A stretch of 64,000 nucleotides of DNA from JAFDYH01 sp049840875 (GTDB taxonomy: Bacteria; Bacteroidota; Bacteroidia; Chitinophagales; Chitinophagaceae): the NCBI GenBank assembly GCA_049840875.1, contig JASGJE010000019.1, positions 310,001 through 374,000 on the forward strand, in the 5' to 3' direction. Shown here in pieces: positions 35,018 through 44,700 of this stretch. Positions within the stretch are counted from its first letter, which is position 1. Every line of letters starts with the position of its first letter. A model generated the notes under the pieces. That model did not search any database and was not told where the DNA came from. It saw only the letters and a list, made by a program, of their open reading frames with translations. The translations under genes and the position numbers were made by a program.

Positions 35018-35962
35018 ATGAAAAGATTACAATCCTTTTGTAGTATCTTTTTGTGCTGCTTTATTGCGGGGCAAACAGTAGCACAAACTTATTCACCTGA
35101 TGAGAGCCGCGAGCGTGATTTCTGGAAATCCAGTGACCGCGTGCACCAGGCAACAACGATTTATTATAACAGGCAGCTTAGCACTTATTCTAAACCAAGA
35201 CCATTCGAATTTATCACAAAGCTTCCGGCTGATTTCAGCCACATGGGACCGATGCTGACAAGCAGGGAGGGTCTGCTGTTGACAGCGGGTGTTGGCCTGT
35301 TATCGTATGGACTCATCCGTGTCGATCAACAGGCGACGAACTGGATCAGCAAAACGTCTGTAAAGTGGGATATCGATAACGAGACTTCGTATGATGTTTT
35401 ACTAAAGCTCGGAAAAACCAAGATTCTGCAGGTGCCTAACAACAGCACTACTCTTTTTTATCAATTGGGCCAGGGTGGAACAAGCCTGTTACTTGCTGGA
35501 AGTATCTGGGCCTATGGAAAGTTGTGGCATGATTACCGTGCCACAGCTACTGCCAGTGATATCACAAGAACGTTTATCAGCCTTGCTATACTAACGCAGG
35601 CGATCAAACGAATCACCGGAAGAGAAAGTCCTTTTATGGCGACTGCACCCGGCGGAAGGTGGAAGCTGTTTCCATCGTTTTCAGCATTCCAGAAAAACAC
35701 ACCGGCGTATGACGCGTTCCCTTCGGGACATCTTTCTACTTTAATGGCCACCATTACCGTGCTGAAAGAAAACTATCCGGAAAAAAAGTGGATTGGTCCG
35801 GTGGGTTATGGACTTATGGGAATCTGTATGTGGACCATGGCTGATATCCAGGTGCACTGGATCGGCGATTACCCACTAGCAATTGCAATAGGGTATTTAT
35901 CCGCTAAAGCTTCTACATGGGAACACCGGCAAAAGAAAATAAAAATGCTGCCCCATTATTAG
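35018..35962 (+). CDS. PAP2-family protein, paralog of 2337-3242
   Basis: A 314-residue exported protein (signal peptide ending QTVAQ, ~22). The motifs are KRITGRESP (~197), FPSGHLSTLMATITV (~234) and VHWIGDYPLAIAIGYLSAKASTW (~280). These match the protein at 2337-3242 closely, including its non-canonical first motif (RES instead of RP). The N-terminal half differs more. It is expected to dephosphorylate lipid or polyprenyl phosphates at the periplasmic face, although the altered motif leaves activity uncertain. It is transcribed alone, divergent from the FtsX gene. Confidence 0.8.
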   Translation: MKRLQSFCSIFLCCFIAGQTVAQTYSPDESRERDFWKSSDRVHQATTIYYNRQLSTYSKPRPFEFITKLPADFSHMGPMLTSREGLLLTAGVGLLSYGLIRVDQQATNWISKTSVKWDIDNETSYDVLLKLGKTKILQVPNNSTTLFYQLGQGGTSLLLAGSIWAYGKLWHDYRATATASDITRTFISLAILTQAIKRITGRESPFMATAPGGRWKLFPSFSAFQKNTPAYDAFPSGHLSTLMATITVLKENYPEKKWIGPVGYGLMGICMWTMADIQVHWIGDYPLAIAIGYLSAKASTWEHRQKKIKMLPHY

Positions 35963-36046
35963 ATCTTCTCCTGGCATCGTCGTAAGTACATTCTGAAGAG
36001 ATTCTGAGTGAAAAAGTGATTTTTATTTGCTTGTCATAATTCCGGA

Positions 36047-36184
36047 ATGAAACCCATGAAGATTCCGATAACATTCGTCATTGCCCTGATCATCACTGTC
36101 CTGCTTGTCGCGAGGTTCATGAGCTATCAGCATCACCTGCATGATCAGGATGCTTTGCACGACAGATATAGCGTTAATCAATAA
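36047..36184 (+). CDS. Possible small single-TM peptide
   Basis: A 45-codon frame: MKPMKIP, a hydrophobic helix of about 16 residues (ITFVIALIITVLLVAR), then a His/Asp-rich tail (SYQHHLHDQDALHDRY). It lies 84 bp after the PAP2 gene. It could be a small membrane peptide with a metal-binding tail. No family recognised. Confidence 0.35.
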   Translation: MKPMKIPITFVIALIITVLLVARFMSYQHHLHDQDALHDRYSVNQ

Positions 36185-36226
36185 ACGTTTTTTCACGGTC
36201 GTGCGGAACATCTCCTCATAGCTGCA

Positions 36227-39200
36227 CTATAAATTCTTCCTGTTATCTGAACGGTTCATTTCCAGCAATCTTGCGTATGGATCAATACCAACGGATACAG
36301 GTTTTTCGCTCGTGATAATTTCCAGCGTTCCGTCTCCTGTGGTCAGCTTGTGTTGTTGAAGGTAAAGGGGTTTGGATGCCTTTTCTCCGAACACAGCGAT
36401 CTCGATATAATCATTCATCCCTGCTGCGGGTTTTTCGCTTCCGTCATGGCTCACATATATTTTTCCCGTATGATACTGTATTGTCACTTTATATTGATTG
36501 CCGTTTAATGGAACGGCGTTCACTGCGGTAATCCTGTTATCATAAAGACAGATTTTTTCCCAGTAATCGGACAGGAGGTATTTCAGGGAATCCGGTACAT
36601 GTTTTTTCAGGCTGTTAAACAAATCCATGCTACCCGCATAAGGTGGAGATTGCCTGTAAGCAAAACTATCCCGGAATTCATGCAGCGCAGCATCCATATT
36701 TTCTTTGCCGATATAATGCGATAACCCGTATAAGACAACGGCCGTCTTATTCACGACCTCGGACCAGATACCGGCATGCAGCAAAGGCTCCTGGTTATTA
36801 TGATTCCAGCGGATATTCCAGATATACCAGTTCATTTCAGAAGCGAGAAGCTGCTGAGCGACGTCAACGCCGTAGCGTTGCTCCATTGCCGTAAGACCGC
36901 AATATAATGCAACGCCATCTTTTACAACGTTAGCACCTTTTGTATGATTGGGTGCTACCTGGCCACCCCACCATTCCCGGGCAAGATCAGTCGAAGCGGA
37001 ATAAAAACAAAAATCGATATCGTCGGATGATTTGAAATCAGCATTCCAGCCGTATTTCTCAGAGTAGATATCCATACCCGGAACCGAACTTGTATTGGGT
37101 GCATACATAGTTGATTCCGCTAACCGTATTTCATTGAAAGGATAAGGTCCATATGATTTGGAATAACTCAGCAGCCCCTGTTTATAGGCCGCCATAAAAC
37201 GATCAAGATTTTTAGTATGGGTCGGATGATAATAGAAGGACACTTTGATATACCGGTTATCGACCTGTACGCTGTCATGCAATTCCGCAAACCTTGCTGA
37301 CACAATACCAGGGGCGTTATAAATACCGGGGTTATTACATTCGTAGCTGAAATAATTCCGGCCTGCTTCGCTCCATTTCGCGATCAAATTGCCAGGTCCG
37401 AGCGCTGTCTGGTCACCGGATGTGCTGATCGTGATTTCAAATCGCAAGAGATCCTGTGCAGGCCCTCCGATTAAGATGGATGCATTCGCCGATTCTTTTG
37501 AAGCAGGATATTCTTCTTTTTTTTTAGGAAGACCGTATTTGATCCTGTCATCTCCATTGCTGAGTTCTTCATCATCATCGTAACCAAGTGCGGGAAGACC
37601 GATTCCCATCACGGTACCATTGTGCAGGAAGTTGCCTGCGTAAAGCGTATTTTGAAAACCTTTAAATGAATAAACTGAATTTACTTCGACGACTATCGTA
37701 TCACCGGGTTGCATTGCGCGGGGGAGGGTATATAGTCTGTAACCCGATGCAATTTGCCGCTCACCTGTAAAGCTGAATTTACTTCGTGGGAAATAGAGGG
37801 GCACGGAGAATGGCAACACAACGCCGGCTATTTTCAACGTATAGCCATCAACGTTATCTCCATCCAGTAATAAGGTATGAATCGGGGAAGTTGTTTTGTT
37901 GACAAGGGTTCCAAAGGCGTGAAAATTGGCAACTTGCTTTTCCGGGAACAGGTCAGCGGTTTCTTTAATCGCAACAACTTTCGGCAGCGGCATATCTTCA
38001 TGGCGCTTCAGCGTTTTTTCAATCATGGCTCCATGCATTTTCTCTTCTGCCGGCGTAAAATAATGATTGATGATACTAACATTATAGTAGACAAAAGTTG
38101 CGGTTGCTATAAAGAGTACGGCAACTGAAAAACTGATCACACGTACACTTCCGTGAAACCGCTGCCTTGCAATATGCATTCGTTCTTTTATTGCAGTAGG
38201 CGTACCCCGTAGAAAAAACAGGTAACTCAATACCAACAGTAAACCACCGCAAAGTCCCCAGTAGATATTGAACCAGGTGATGGGTTTGAGCATATGCCCG
38301 ATACCATCAAAGTCTGTCAGTGCATAAACCGGGGTGAATGAATAAAGTAATGGTGTGTAATTGAGATAACCGGAGTCGATGCCCAACTGGCAACCAAAAA
38401 TATACGTGACACCAACGGCAATTGCAACAAACTTATACCGTATCAATACATGCAAAATAAACGACAGCATCGCCATTATAACCAGTTTCGGAAACGTAGC
38501 CAGGAAAGTGACGGATGCGTACAGCGAAAAGTTGAACTGGTAATAACCACGGATGATCTGTGAAATAATTGCCGTGACCGAAGGGGCAATCGCCATCACC
38601 AGACAAAGGCACAGAATACTGATAAACTTACCCAGATGCAACACCCATGTTTGTGGTGGAAGCGCATCGTTGATCAGGGAGAAACCGGTCAATCGTTCGC
38701 GGTGAATCGCTTCACCTGTATAAAAGATCACAATGCAAAAACCAAAAATCATCAGGTTTTTGTTGGCGAAGAACAGCAGCATGCTTGTTCTTGGAAAGTC
38801 ATGGACATTATAGTGAATCATTCCGTGCGTGAAGATGATGCCCATAAAAATGCTGAGAGAACCGATAATGATCCAGAAATAATTATCGCGTAAGATACTG
38901 GCTGTTTCAATCTTAATCAGTGACCATAATACCCTTCTTGTATATCGTTTATTGAAACTGGTCGTAACAACAGGAAGAGTGGTGACAACAGATGTTGTAT
39001 CCGGTACTGTTTTAGACGACGGCTTTTTAAAAAAGCTTTCAATGCTGAATTTCTTCCAGGTAAACGCCAGCATGATTGCCCCGATGCCAGTCCATAAGAT
39101 CCGGTTGAACAGGTACATTCCCTGCACGATTACCAATTGCGAATTCTTTTCGGCAACAGTCCGGGCGTCGTTAATCAGTTCAATACTTTTGTTACCGAAC

Positions 39201-39832
39201 GGATCTGCGAGGTTGACTAAGGTTGTATTCGTTGAAGCCCGGATAAAAAAATTCCCAATGATATAGCCCAGGAAAAGAAATATGCCGCTACTATAAATAA
39301 CTTTCACATTTTTCAGTATTGCCACCAATCCGAAAAACAAAGAAGAAGTGAAAAACAAGTCAGGTAAAAGGATCGTAAAAAAATAGTAGGCATACATCGA
39401 AAAAGGATTGGGGCCGTAATGACTGGCAGTTTCCCATCCCAGTACAGGGCCCATTTTAGAACCAGCAAAGATCCCAAGCAGTGTTGATATCGCTATCAAG
39501 ACCACGAAGAAGAAAGAGCCAAGATAACGCCCCCAGAAATAAGCCGATTTGGTAATTGGGTAAGCAAAATAATATTCTTTTGTATTGTACTCCACATCCC
39601 GGTAGACCGGTACTCCCATGATGGCAGAACTGATCAGCATAGCAAAAAGACTATAAAGCGAGATAAAATCGGCTATGGATGAGGGTGAGTTGATAAACTG
39701 TTTTTCATCCAGCGGCAATGAGCCCGTTGCAAACGTTAAGAAAGTAGCAACAAAACAAAACAGGCAATATAAATAAACCCCGGGTTTACTGAACCGGTAT
39801 TTTAACTCGAATCGGAAAATAGCTGAAAACAT
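36227..39832 (-). CDS. ABC-2-type permease fused to an inactive M1-peptidase-like domain
   Basis: A 1,201-residue protein from the ATG at 39832 (MFSAIFRFELKYRFSKPG). Forty-five upstream codons lie inside the ATPase gene and are dropped. Residues ~1-590 form two blocks of about six TM helices with ABC-2 permease features (AIMGVPVYRDVEYNTKEYYFAYPITK). Residues ~620-1190 form a periplasmic part resembling M1 aminopeptidases (SYGPYPFNEIRLAES, NTSSVPGMDIYSE, AREWWGGQV). The M1 zinc motif HExxHxWWG is replaced by DLAREWWG, so both His ligands are absent, and the downstream Glu is replaced in VVKDGVALY. It is therefore probably a non-catalytic binding domain. The ATPase gene lies 10 bp upstream. A LytS/LytTR pair is divergent from both. 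Confidence 0.8.
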   Translation of the reverse strand: MFSAIFRFELKYRFSKPGVYLYCLFCFVATFLTFATGSLPLDEKQFINSPSSIADFISLYSLFAMLISSAIMGVPVYRDVEYNTKEYYFAYPITKSAYFWGRYLGSFFFVVLIAISTLLGIFAGSKMGPVLGWETASHYGPNPFSMYAYYFFTILLPDLFFTSSLFFGLVAILKNVKVIYSSGIFLFLGYIIGNFFIRASTNTTLVNLADPFGNKSIELINDARTVAEKNSQLVIVQGMYLFNRILWTGIGAIMLAFTWKKFSIESFFKKPSSKTVPDTTSVVTTLPVVTTSFNKRYTRRVLWSLIKIETASILRDNYFWIIIGSLSIFMGIIFTHGMIHYNVHDFPRTSMLLFFANKNLMIFGFCIVIFYTGEAIHRERLTGFSLINDALPPQTWVLHLGKFISILCLCLVMAIAPSVTAIISQIIRGYYQFNFSLYASVTFLATFPKLVIMAMLSFILHVLIRYKFVAIAVGVTYIFGCQLGIDSGYLNYTPLLYSFTPVYALTDFDGIGHMLKPITWFNIYWGLCGGLLLVLSYLFFLRGTPTAIKERMHIARQRFHGSVRVISFSVAVLFIATATFVYYNVSIINHYFTPAEEKMHGAMIEKTLKRHEDMPLPKVVAIKETADLFPEKQVANFHAFGTLVNKTTSPIHTLLLDGDNVDGYTLKIAGVVLPFSVPLYFPRSKFSFTGERQIASGYRLYTLPRAMQPGDTIVVEVNSVYSFKGFQNTLYAGNFLHNGTVMGIGLPALGYDDDEELSNGDDRIKYGLPKKKEEYPASKESANASILIGGPAQDLLRFEITISTSGDQTALGPGNLIAKWSEAGRNYFSYECNNPGIYNAPGIVSARFAELHDSVQVDNRYIKVSFYYHPTHTKNLDRFMAAYKQGLLSYSKSYGPYPFNEIRLAESTMYAPNTSSVPGMDIYSEKYGWNADFKSSDDIDFCFYSASTDLAREWWGGQVAPNHTKGANVVKDGVALYCGLTAMEQRYGVDVAQQLLASEMNWYIWNIRWNHNNQEPLLHAGIWSEVVNKTAVVLYGLSHYIGKENMDAALHEFRDSFAYRQSPPYAGSMDLFNSLKKHVPDSLKYLLSDYWEKICLYDNRITAVNAVPLNGNQYKVTIQYHTGKIYVSHDGSEKPAAGMNDYIEIAVFGEKASKPLYLQQHKLTTGDGTLEIITSEKPVSVGIDPYARLLEMNRSDNRKNL

Positions 39833-39842
39833 AAAGGATATT

Positions 39843-40730
39843 TTAAAGGCTGCTCGCCAGTGCCTGTGATTTAATATGGATAAAATAAACATCTTCCAGG
39901 TTCGGTTGAACCGGGTGGAAATCACCAGAAAGATTTTCTTCCGAGTAAACGCGGATAGATTGTTCACCGGCCTTTAGTTGCGAAGAGACAATTGTAAATT
40001 CAGCGGCATACTCGTCAAACTGTTTTTTATGAATGGTGCGGCTGAATATTTTTCCCTGCAATTGATCAATCGCCTGGTCAGGCGTACCGCTGAATAACAT
40101 TTCACCAAGGCAGATGATCGCAAATCGTGAACAAAGGGTGCTGACATCCTCCACAATATGCGTGGAAAGAATGACGATGGTATTCTCACCGATTTCACTC
40201 AGCAGGTTATAGAAGCGGTTGCGTTCCGCGGGGTCGAGTCCTGCCGTAGGTTCATCCACAATAATCAATTCGGGGTTACCTAATAAGGCCTGGGCAATGC
40301 CAAACCGTTGTTTCATGCCTCCTGAATAAGTACCAAGATTTTTTTTCTTGTCTTTGAAGAGGTTTACTTTATTCAGGAGGTAGTTCACCATATCCTTTCG
40401 TTCTGTCGCACTACCGATTCCTTTTAACTGCGCAATATGATCGAGCATTTGCTCTGCAGTGATTTTAGGATAGACGCCGAATTCCTGCGGAAGATAACCA
40501 AGCAACCGGCGAATTGCTGTTTTCTCTTTTAATACATCAATACTGTCCAGTGTAATACTGCCACTATCGGGTTCCTGCAAGGTAGCAACCGTGCGCATGA
40601 GCGAAGACTTCCCGGCACCATTGGGACCAAGTAAACCGAACATCCCGTTTTCAAGGACAAGATTGACATTTTTAATGGCCTGGACACCGTTGGGGTATGT
40701 TTTGGAAAGATTACTGATTGTTAGTTTCAT
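39843..40730 (-). CDS. ABC transporter ATP-binding protein
   Basis: A 295-residue ABC ATPase with all motifs: Walker A GPNGAGKSS (~36-44), Q-loop YLPQEFGVYP (~85), signature YSGGMKQRFGIAQALL (~134), Walker B LIIVDEPTAGLDP (~156) and the switch His in VILSTHIVED (~190). This is the ABC-2/DrrA-like group. It pairs with the permease/M1-like fusion immediately downstream (10-bp gap). The substrate is unknown; in related systems these pairs are often linked to peptide stress or gliding/secretion functions. The divergent LytS/LytTR pair at 40987 could regulate it. Confidence 0.9.
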   Translation of the reverse strand: MKLTISNLSKTYPNGVQAIKNVNLVLENGMFGLLGPNGAGKSSLMRTVATLQEPDSGSITLDSIDVLKEKTAIRRLLGYLPQEFGVYPKITAEQMLDHIAQLKGIGSATERKDMVNYLLNKVNLFKDKKKNLGTYSGGMKQRFGIAQALLGNPELIIVDEPTAGLDPAERNRFYNLLSEIGENTIVILSTHIVEDVSTLCSRFAIICLGEMLFSGTPDQAIDQLQGKIFSRTIHKKQFDEYAAEFTIVSSQLKAGEQSIRVYSEENLSGDFHPVQPNLEDVYFIHIKSQALASSL

Positions 40731-40986
40731 GGCTGATTTAAATTATTGCTGTGAACATGTTGATCAATTCTGTTTAAATTCTGAAGATGTTTTGATTATG
40801 ATTTACAAATCTTGAAAGTGAAATAGTGGCCACAAAAAGTTTTTGACCAACGAATAAATTTCGACTACCAATATGCGAAATCTTTCTTCCAGTTCAATGG
40901 TCAATGAATTTCGATCGTTCACCATCCTGCAGACCATTTTCATAAAGTAATTTTTCTGCACTGGAAGGATGGGTGATCTTTGAACA

Positions 40987-42012
40987 ATGAAGCGTTTTCA
41001 GCGACCATTGATGGCATTGTTTCAATCAAGAGGCATTATGCATCTCATATTTTGCTTCGTATTCATCAATCTTTTTTTTCTGCCGGTGATTTCAAACAAT
41101 CGTCCCTATCAAATCATCGACAGGGCAGTGGTGGTCTGCCTGTTTTTGCTCTTTGTTACATATTGCGGACGCTGGTGTTGTCGTAAATGGTTATTAAAGA
41201 TGAAGCTGTTCCCGTTTGTGATCAGTATTCTCGTGATGGTTATTGTTTGTGCATTAATGGTCGGTTTATACCTTGACCTGGCCGGGCTGCAGCATGGATA
41301 TGAGGTTCTGTTCGTGGCTTTACCTCTGGTAATCCTGTTCCTTGCATTGGGCGTTTTTCTGACTCTGTCAAAAGAGGCTTTGCGCAGGCAGTTAGTGGAC
41401 CTTGAAATCTCCGATCAGCAAAAACAAAGTGAACTGGATTTATTAAAAGCACAACTAAGCCCGCATTTTTTGTTCAATACGCTCAATAACCTTTATGGTG
41501 TAGCACTCAATAAGCCAGATAAGATTGCACCCTTACTGGTGAAACTATCGAACCTGCTCCGTTATTCCGTTTATGAAACAAAAGAGCGGTTTGTTCCCCT
41601 GAATGACGAGCTCGCTTATATCTGGAATTATATTGAACTGGAGAAGATGCGGATGGCTGATCGCTTGTCCCTCAAGATGAATATCGAGCAGCACATTTCT
41701 TCTGCCGTCCGAGTTTCACCCATGGTGTTGATTGTCTTTGTTGAAAATGCATTCAAGCATGCCAAGAATACACTGGATGATGCTATACATATTGAAATCT
41801 CACTGACGCTTGCAGAGGGTAAAATTTATTTTGCGATCAGTAATAATTGTGATTATGATAAATGGCTCGAACAGCAAGTCGAAAAGGAGAGAGGAATTGG
41901 TATTGCGACCACGGTCCGTCGGCTGGACCTTTTATATCCGAATGAATACAAACTGGGATATCGGATGGATAAAAACATTTATTATTTAAACCTTGAACTG
42001 AAGATTAAATAA
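40987..42012 (+). CDS. LytS-type sensor histidine kinase
   Basis: A 341-residue membrane kinase. Four TM segments in the first ~130 residues (HLIFCFVFINLFFLPVI, VVVCLFLLFVTY, FVISILVMVIVCALMVGLYL, VLFVALPLVILFLALGVF) form a simple membrane sensor. A coiled region leads to the His_kinase box LSPHFLFNTLNNLYG with the phospho-acceptor His near 157, then an ATPase domain with VENAFKHAK and RGIGIATTVRRLDLLYP. It overlaps the next gene by one base (TAATG), so the pair is translationally coupled. Divergent from the ABC transporter genes. Confidence 0.9.
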   Translation: MKRFQRPLMALFQSRGIMHLIFCFVFINLFFLPVISNNRPYQIIDRAVVVCLFLLFVTYCGRWCCRKWLLKMKLFPFVISILVMVIVCALMVGLYLDLAGLQHGYEVLFVALPLVILFLALGVFLTLSKEALRRQLVDLEISDQQKQSELDLLKAQLSPHFLFNTLNNLYGVALNKPDKIAPLLVKLSNLLRYSVYETKERFVPLNDELAYIWNYIELEKMRMADRLSLKMNIEQHISSAVRVSPMVLIVFVENAFKHAKNTLDDAIHIEISLTLAEGKIYFAISNNCDYDKWLEQQVEKERGIGIATTVRRLDLLYPNEYKLGYRMDKNIYYLNLELKIK

Positions 42013-42725
42013 TGAAAATACTCAACTGTCTCATTGTAGACGATGAACCGATTGCCAGAGAAATCCTGTTTACCTATTGCAGTCATTTACCTTTTTTACA
42101 GGTGGTAGGTGAATGTAAGAACGCACTGGAAGCAAAAAAGATCTTGGGTGAAGCAAGGATCGATCTTTTATTTCTGGATATTCATTTACCGGTACTGGAC
42201 GGTATGGGCTTTTTCAGCACGCTGAAGAATCCGCCTATGGTCATCTTCACGACGGCGTATACTGAGTACGCGGTAAAGGCATTTGATATTGCAGCCTGTG
42301 ATTACCTGGTAAAACCTTTTACACTGGACCGGTTTATTGTAGCAGTGGATAAAGCAATGGAGCGCATCAACGCTGCCGATAAAAATAACACTGGTATTGA
42401 AGGTGCCGTGACATCAAGTGATTCATTCTTTGCGAAAGCAGATGGCAAGTTTTCTAAAATAGTATTTACAGACTTGTTGTATGCGGAAGCCCAGGGTAAT
42501 TATATTAAACTGGTGTCAGTTGATTTTTCCATCCTGCCGAATATGTCCTTCATCAGTCTTGAAAAGCTGTTGCCGCCATTATTATTTCGCCGGGTACATC
42601 GCTCCTTTATTGTCAATCTTTCCAAAATAACCCATGTGGAAGGAAATCGTGTCTTTATTGGCAAGCACGAGATACCGATTGGAAACAGCTATAAAGAATC
42701 CCTGTTCAACTATCTCGGTTTATAG
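42012..42725 (+). CDS. LytTR-family response regulator
   Basis: A 237-residue regulator. The receiver domain (residues ~1-120) has DDE near 11-13, the phospho-acceptor D in LLFLDIHLPVLDG and K in DYLVKPF. The LytTR DNA-binding domain (~135-237) has ADGKFSKIVFTDLLYAEAQGNYIKL and FRRVHRSFIVNLSKITHVEGNRV. It is the cognate partner of the kinase it overlaps by one base. Probable targets are the divergent ABC genes. I could not define a LytTR box by eye in 40731-40986. Confidence 0.92.
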   Translation: MKILNCLIVDDEPIAREILFTYCSHLPFLQVVGECKNALEAKKILGEARIDLLFLDIHLPVLDGMGFFSTLKNPPMVIFTTAYTEYAVKAFDIAACDYLVKPFTLDRFIVAVDKAMERINAADKNNTGIEGAVTSSDSFFAKADGKFSKIVFTDLLYAEAQGNYIKLVSVDFSILPNMSFISLEKLLPPLLFRRVHRSFIVNLSKITHVEGNRVFIGKHEIPIGNSYKESLFNYLGL

Positions 42726-42791
42726 TATATACCCAGCATAGCTTCAGAATTGCACTCTACCTTGGTAACTCAGCATTACCAGCAACTTATC

Positions 42792-43325
42792 ATGCAATTC
42801 AGATTACCTCTGCCGTACCTGCATTTGCGTGCCCGCATCTGCAACATAATTTCTATGATCGGTTCGTTATTTTTTCTCTTTGAAACAGGAAAGCATAACA
42901 ATTCCATTTTGTTACAATTCTTATTCTTTATTTGGGTATTGCGGCCATTCATCGGCCTATTAGTATCGGAGCAACTTGTTTTCACCTGGCCGAGAGCAGG
43001 ACGAAAGATTATTTATATAGAAATGATTGTTATTTCGATTACCTCGGCGATTGCCTATACCAGCGTGTTTAATTCAGAAACTACAACGCCGGCATTTATC
43101 TTTTTGATTAAACCGGTTCTTTCCTGGCTCAGTTTGCTAGTGACCGTATGGTTTTTAAAGAGGTCACCTGGGAAAAAGAAATCGTTTAACGAACCTGATA
43201 CCGGTCTCTCACTAAAGGAAATGGAACTGTTAGCAGTTCTTGCCGAAGGCATTCCATTTGCAGGTATTCCGAAACAGAAACCGCGGGATGAAAAAAACAC
43301 TTTTACGAATTGCATTTGCAGATGA
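42792..43325 (+). CDS. Membrane protein of unknown function
   Basis: A 177-residue protein from the ATG at 42792; the frame is open from a TTG at 42750. About four TM segments (IISMIGSLFFLFETG, ILLQFLFFIWVLRPFIGLLV, IYIEMIVISITSAIAYTSVF, PAFIFLIKPVLSWLSLLVTVWFL), then a charged tail (KKKSFNEPDTGLSLKEMELLAVLAEG). I do not recognise the family. It overlaps the next gene by 38 bp. Probably cotranscribed with the LytTR pair. Confidence 0.45.
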   Translation: MQFRLPLPYLHLRARICNIISMIGSLFFLFETGKHNNSILLQFLFFIWVLRPFIGLLVSEQLVFTWPRAGRKIIYIEMIVISITSAIAYTSVFNSETTTPAFIFLIKPVLSWLSLLVTVWFLKRSPGKKKSFNEPDTGLSLKEMELLAVLAEGIPFAGIPKQKPRDEKNTFTNCICR

Positions 43326-43856
43326 TGATACCGATGACCATTTATTGTTTTATAAAACTGTAAAATTATGTTACTTATCACCGATCATCGATTGCTTTCT
43401 TGACGGTGCTGCGCTGCTACGGCATTACGCACATCATAAACATCCCGCTCCGCATATTTTTTCCTCGATAAGAATATGCCGGGGAATTACAGGAACGAAT
43501 GTCTTTTAAAAATAGAAACTGAAGAAAATCTGAATAATATCCCTGTTATCATTTATTCCACCACAGAACACCCGTTGGAAATAGCTGCTGCTGAAAAATC
43601 GAGTGCATCAGATTTTATTACAAAACCAGTAAAGTTTGAAGAGACTGTACAATGTTTACGTACAGCGATTGAACGCTTCGTCCCACATAACATTGCAATA
43701 AGGATGCAGGATGACCCGATGAATAATCAAAATCAGTTGTGGACATTGGTGAACTACGAGGTTGAACTAACCTCCGATCAGGTATTGATCCATCTTTTTT
43801 GGAGTAATTTGACACATGTTTACTTTGATTGTCAGGAACGATGTGGGTCAACATAA
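43288..43856 (+). pseudogene. Single-domain response regulator (CheY-like), frameshifted
   Basis: The ATG at 43288 starts MKKTLLRIAFADDDTDDHLL with the acidic pocket, and the frame proceeds to PAPHIF. At the T run 43457-43462 the frame is lost. One base out of phase the protein continues FLDKNMPGNYRNE (phospho-acceptor Asp), then NNIPVIIYST and SDFITKPVKFEE (Lys). One added T would restore a normal receiver domain. The region after about 43690 (NNQNQLWTLVNYEVELTSD) is not receiver-like and I cannot assign it. Without an output domain the protein would act by binding partners. Confidence 0.65.
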
Positions 43857-43982
43857 AAAAATTGAATGGATCAATCATGCTGAAATCTCCGGATTTGCAC
43901 TTATTACAATAGTATTATTGTTGCGGCGGCGGTTTTAGGGTTATTAATTTAAAATACTTTTAGTACAGTGTCTTGTTACAAG

Positions 43983-43995
43983 ATTTCTCCAAAAT
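43983..43995. promoter_or_regulatory. Shared box ATTTCTCCAAAAT upstream of the OmpR-type regulator
   Basis: The 13-mer is identical to 45973-45985 upstream of the tolC-like gene. It lies 30 bp before the ATG of the regulator. Candidate binding site or promoter element for autoregulation by the OmpR-type protein. Confidence 0.4.
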
Positions 43996-44025
43996 TGAAA
44001 ATTAGTTTAGTTACAAATTCAGCTT

Positions 44026-44700
44026 ATGAAATTGCTGATAATCGAAGATGAAATCAGCCTGCTGCAAGGCATACAGGAATATTTTATCCAGGAAGATTTT
44101 CTGTGTGAAGGAATCACTACTTATACTGAAGCGTTGCAGAAAATCGAGGATTTCGACTATGACTGTATCGTTCTTGACATCAACCTGCCTGATGGAAACG
44201 GGCTAAAACTGCTTGCGTATTTACGACAGATTAAAAAGGACGAGGGTGTTATCATTATCTCTGCGCGGAATTCATTGCAAGATAAAATCGCAGGGCTTGA
44301 CCTGGGAGCTGATGATTATATCACCAAACCTTTTCATCTTTCAGAACTCAACGCCAGAATTAAAGCGTTAATCAGGCGAAAGTACACGCAAGGCACAAGT
44401 GTGCTTGAACTGGGTAACCTGAAGCTGGATCTTACTGCGAGAAGCGTGAGTTACGGTCAACAAAAAATCTCTCTCACAAAAAATGAATATGACGTGCTGG
44501 CCTACCTGCTGAACAATAAAAACAGGGTCGTGAGCAAGCAGGCAATTGCGGAACATATCTATGGAGAGCAATCTGATAACCTGCCATCATTTGATTTTGT
44601 CTATTCACAAATAAAAAACCTTAAAAAGAAATTAAAAGAAAAAGGTTGTGATGATCTGATCCAGACCGTTTATGGTTTGGGCTATAAACTTTCAATATGA
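44026..44700 (+). CDS. OmpR-family response regulator
   Basis: A 224-residue regulator. The receiver domain (~1-118) has IIEDE at 5-9, the phospho-acceptor D in CIVLDINLPDGNG and K in DDYITKPFHLSEL. The C-terminal winged helix (~128-223) has LTKNEYDVLAYLLNNKNRVVSKQAI and the end TVYGLGYKLSI. The next gene, a histidine kinase, overlaps it by 4 bp (ATGA), so it is the cognate partner. Both precede the tolC-RND-adaptor genes, the usual order for efflux regulation. Confidence 0.93.
   Translation: MKLLIIEDEISLLQGIQEYFIQEDFLCEGITTYTEALQKIEDFDYDCIVLDINLPDGNGLKLLAYLRQIKKDEGVIIISARNSLQDKIAGLDLGADDYITKPFHLSELNARIKALIRRKYTQGTSVLELGNLKLDLTARSVSYGQQKISLTKNEYDVLAYLLNNKNRVVSKQAIAEHIYGEQSDNLPSFDFVYSQIKNLKKKLKEKGCDDLIQTVYGLGYKLSI

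Noticed and set aside
42726..42791. TTG start at 42750 for the membrane protein
   Set aside because: The ATG at 42792 gives a better front; the added residues are not hydrophobic or family-like.
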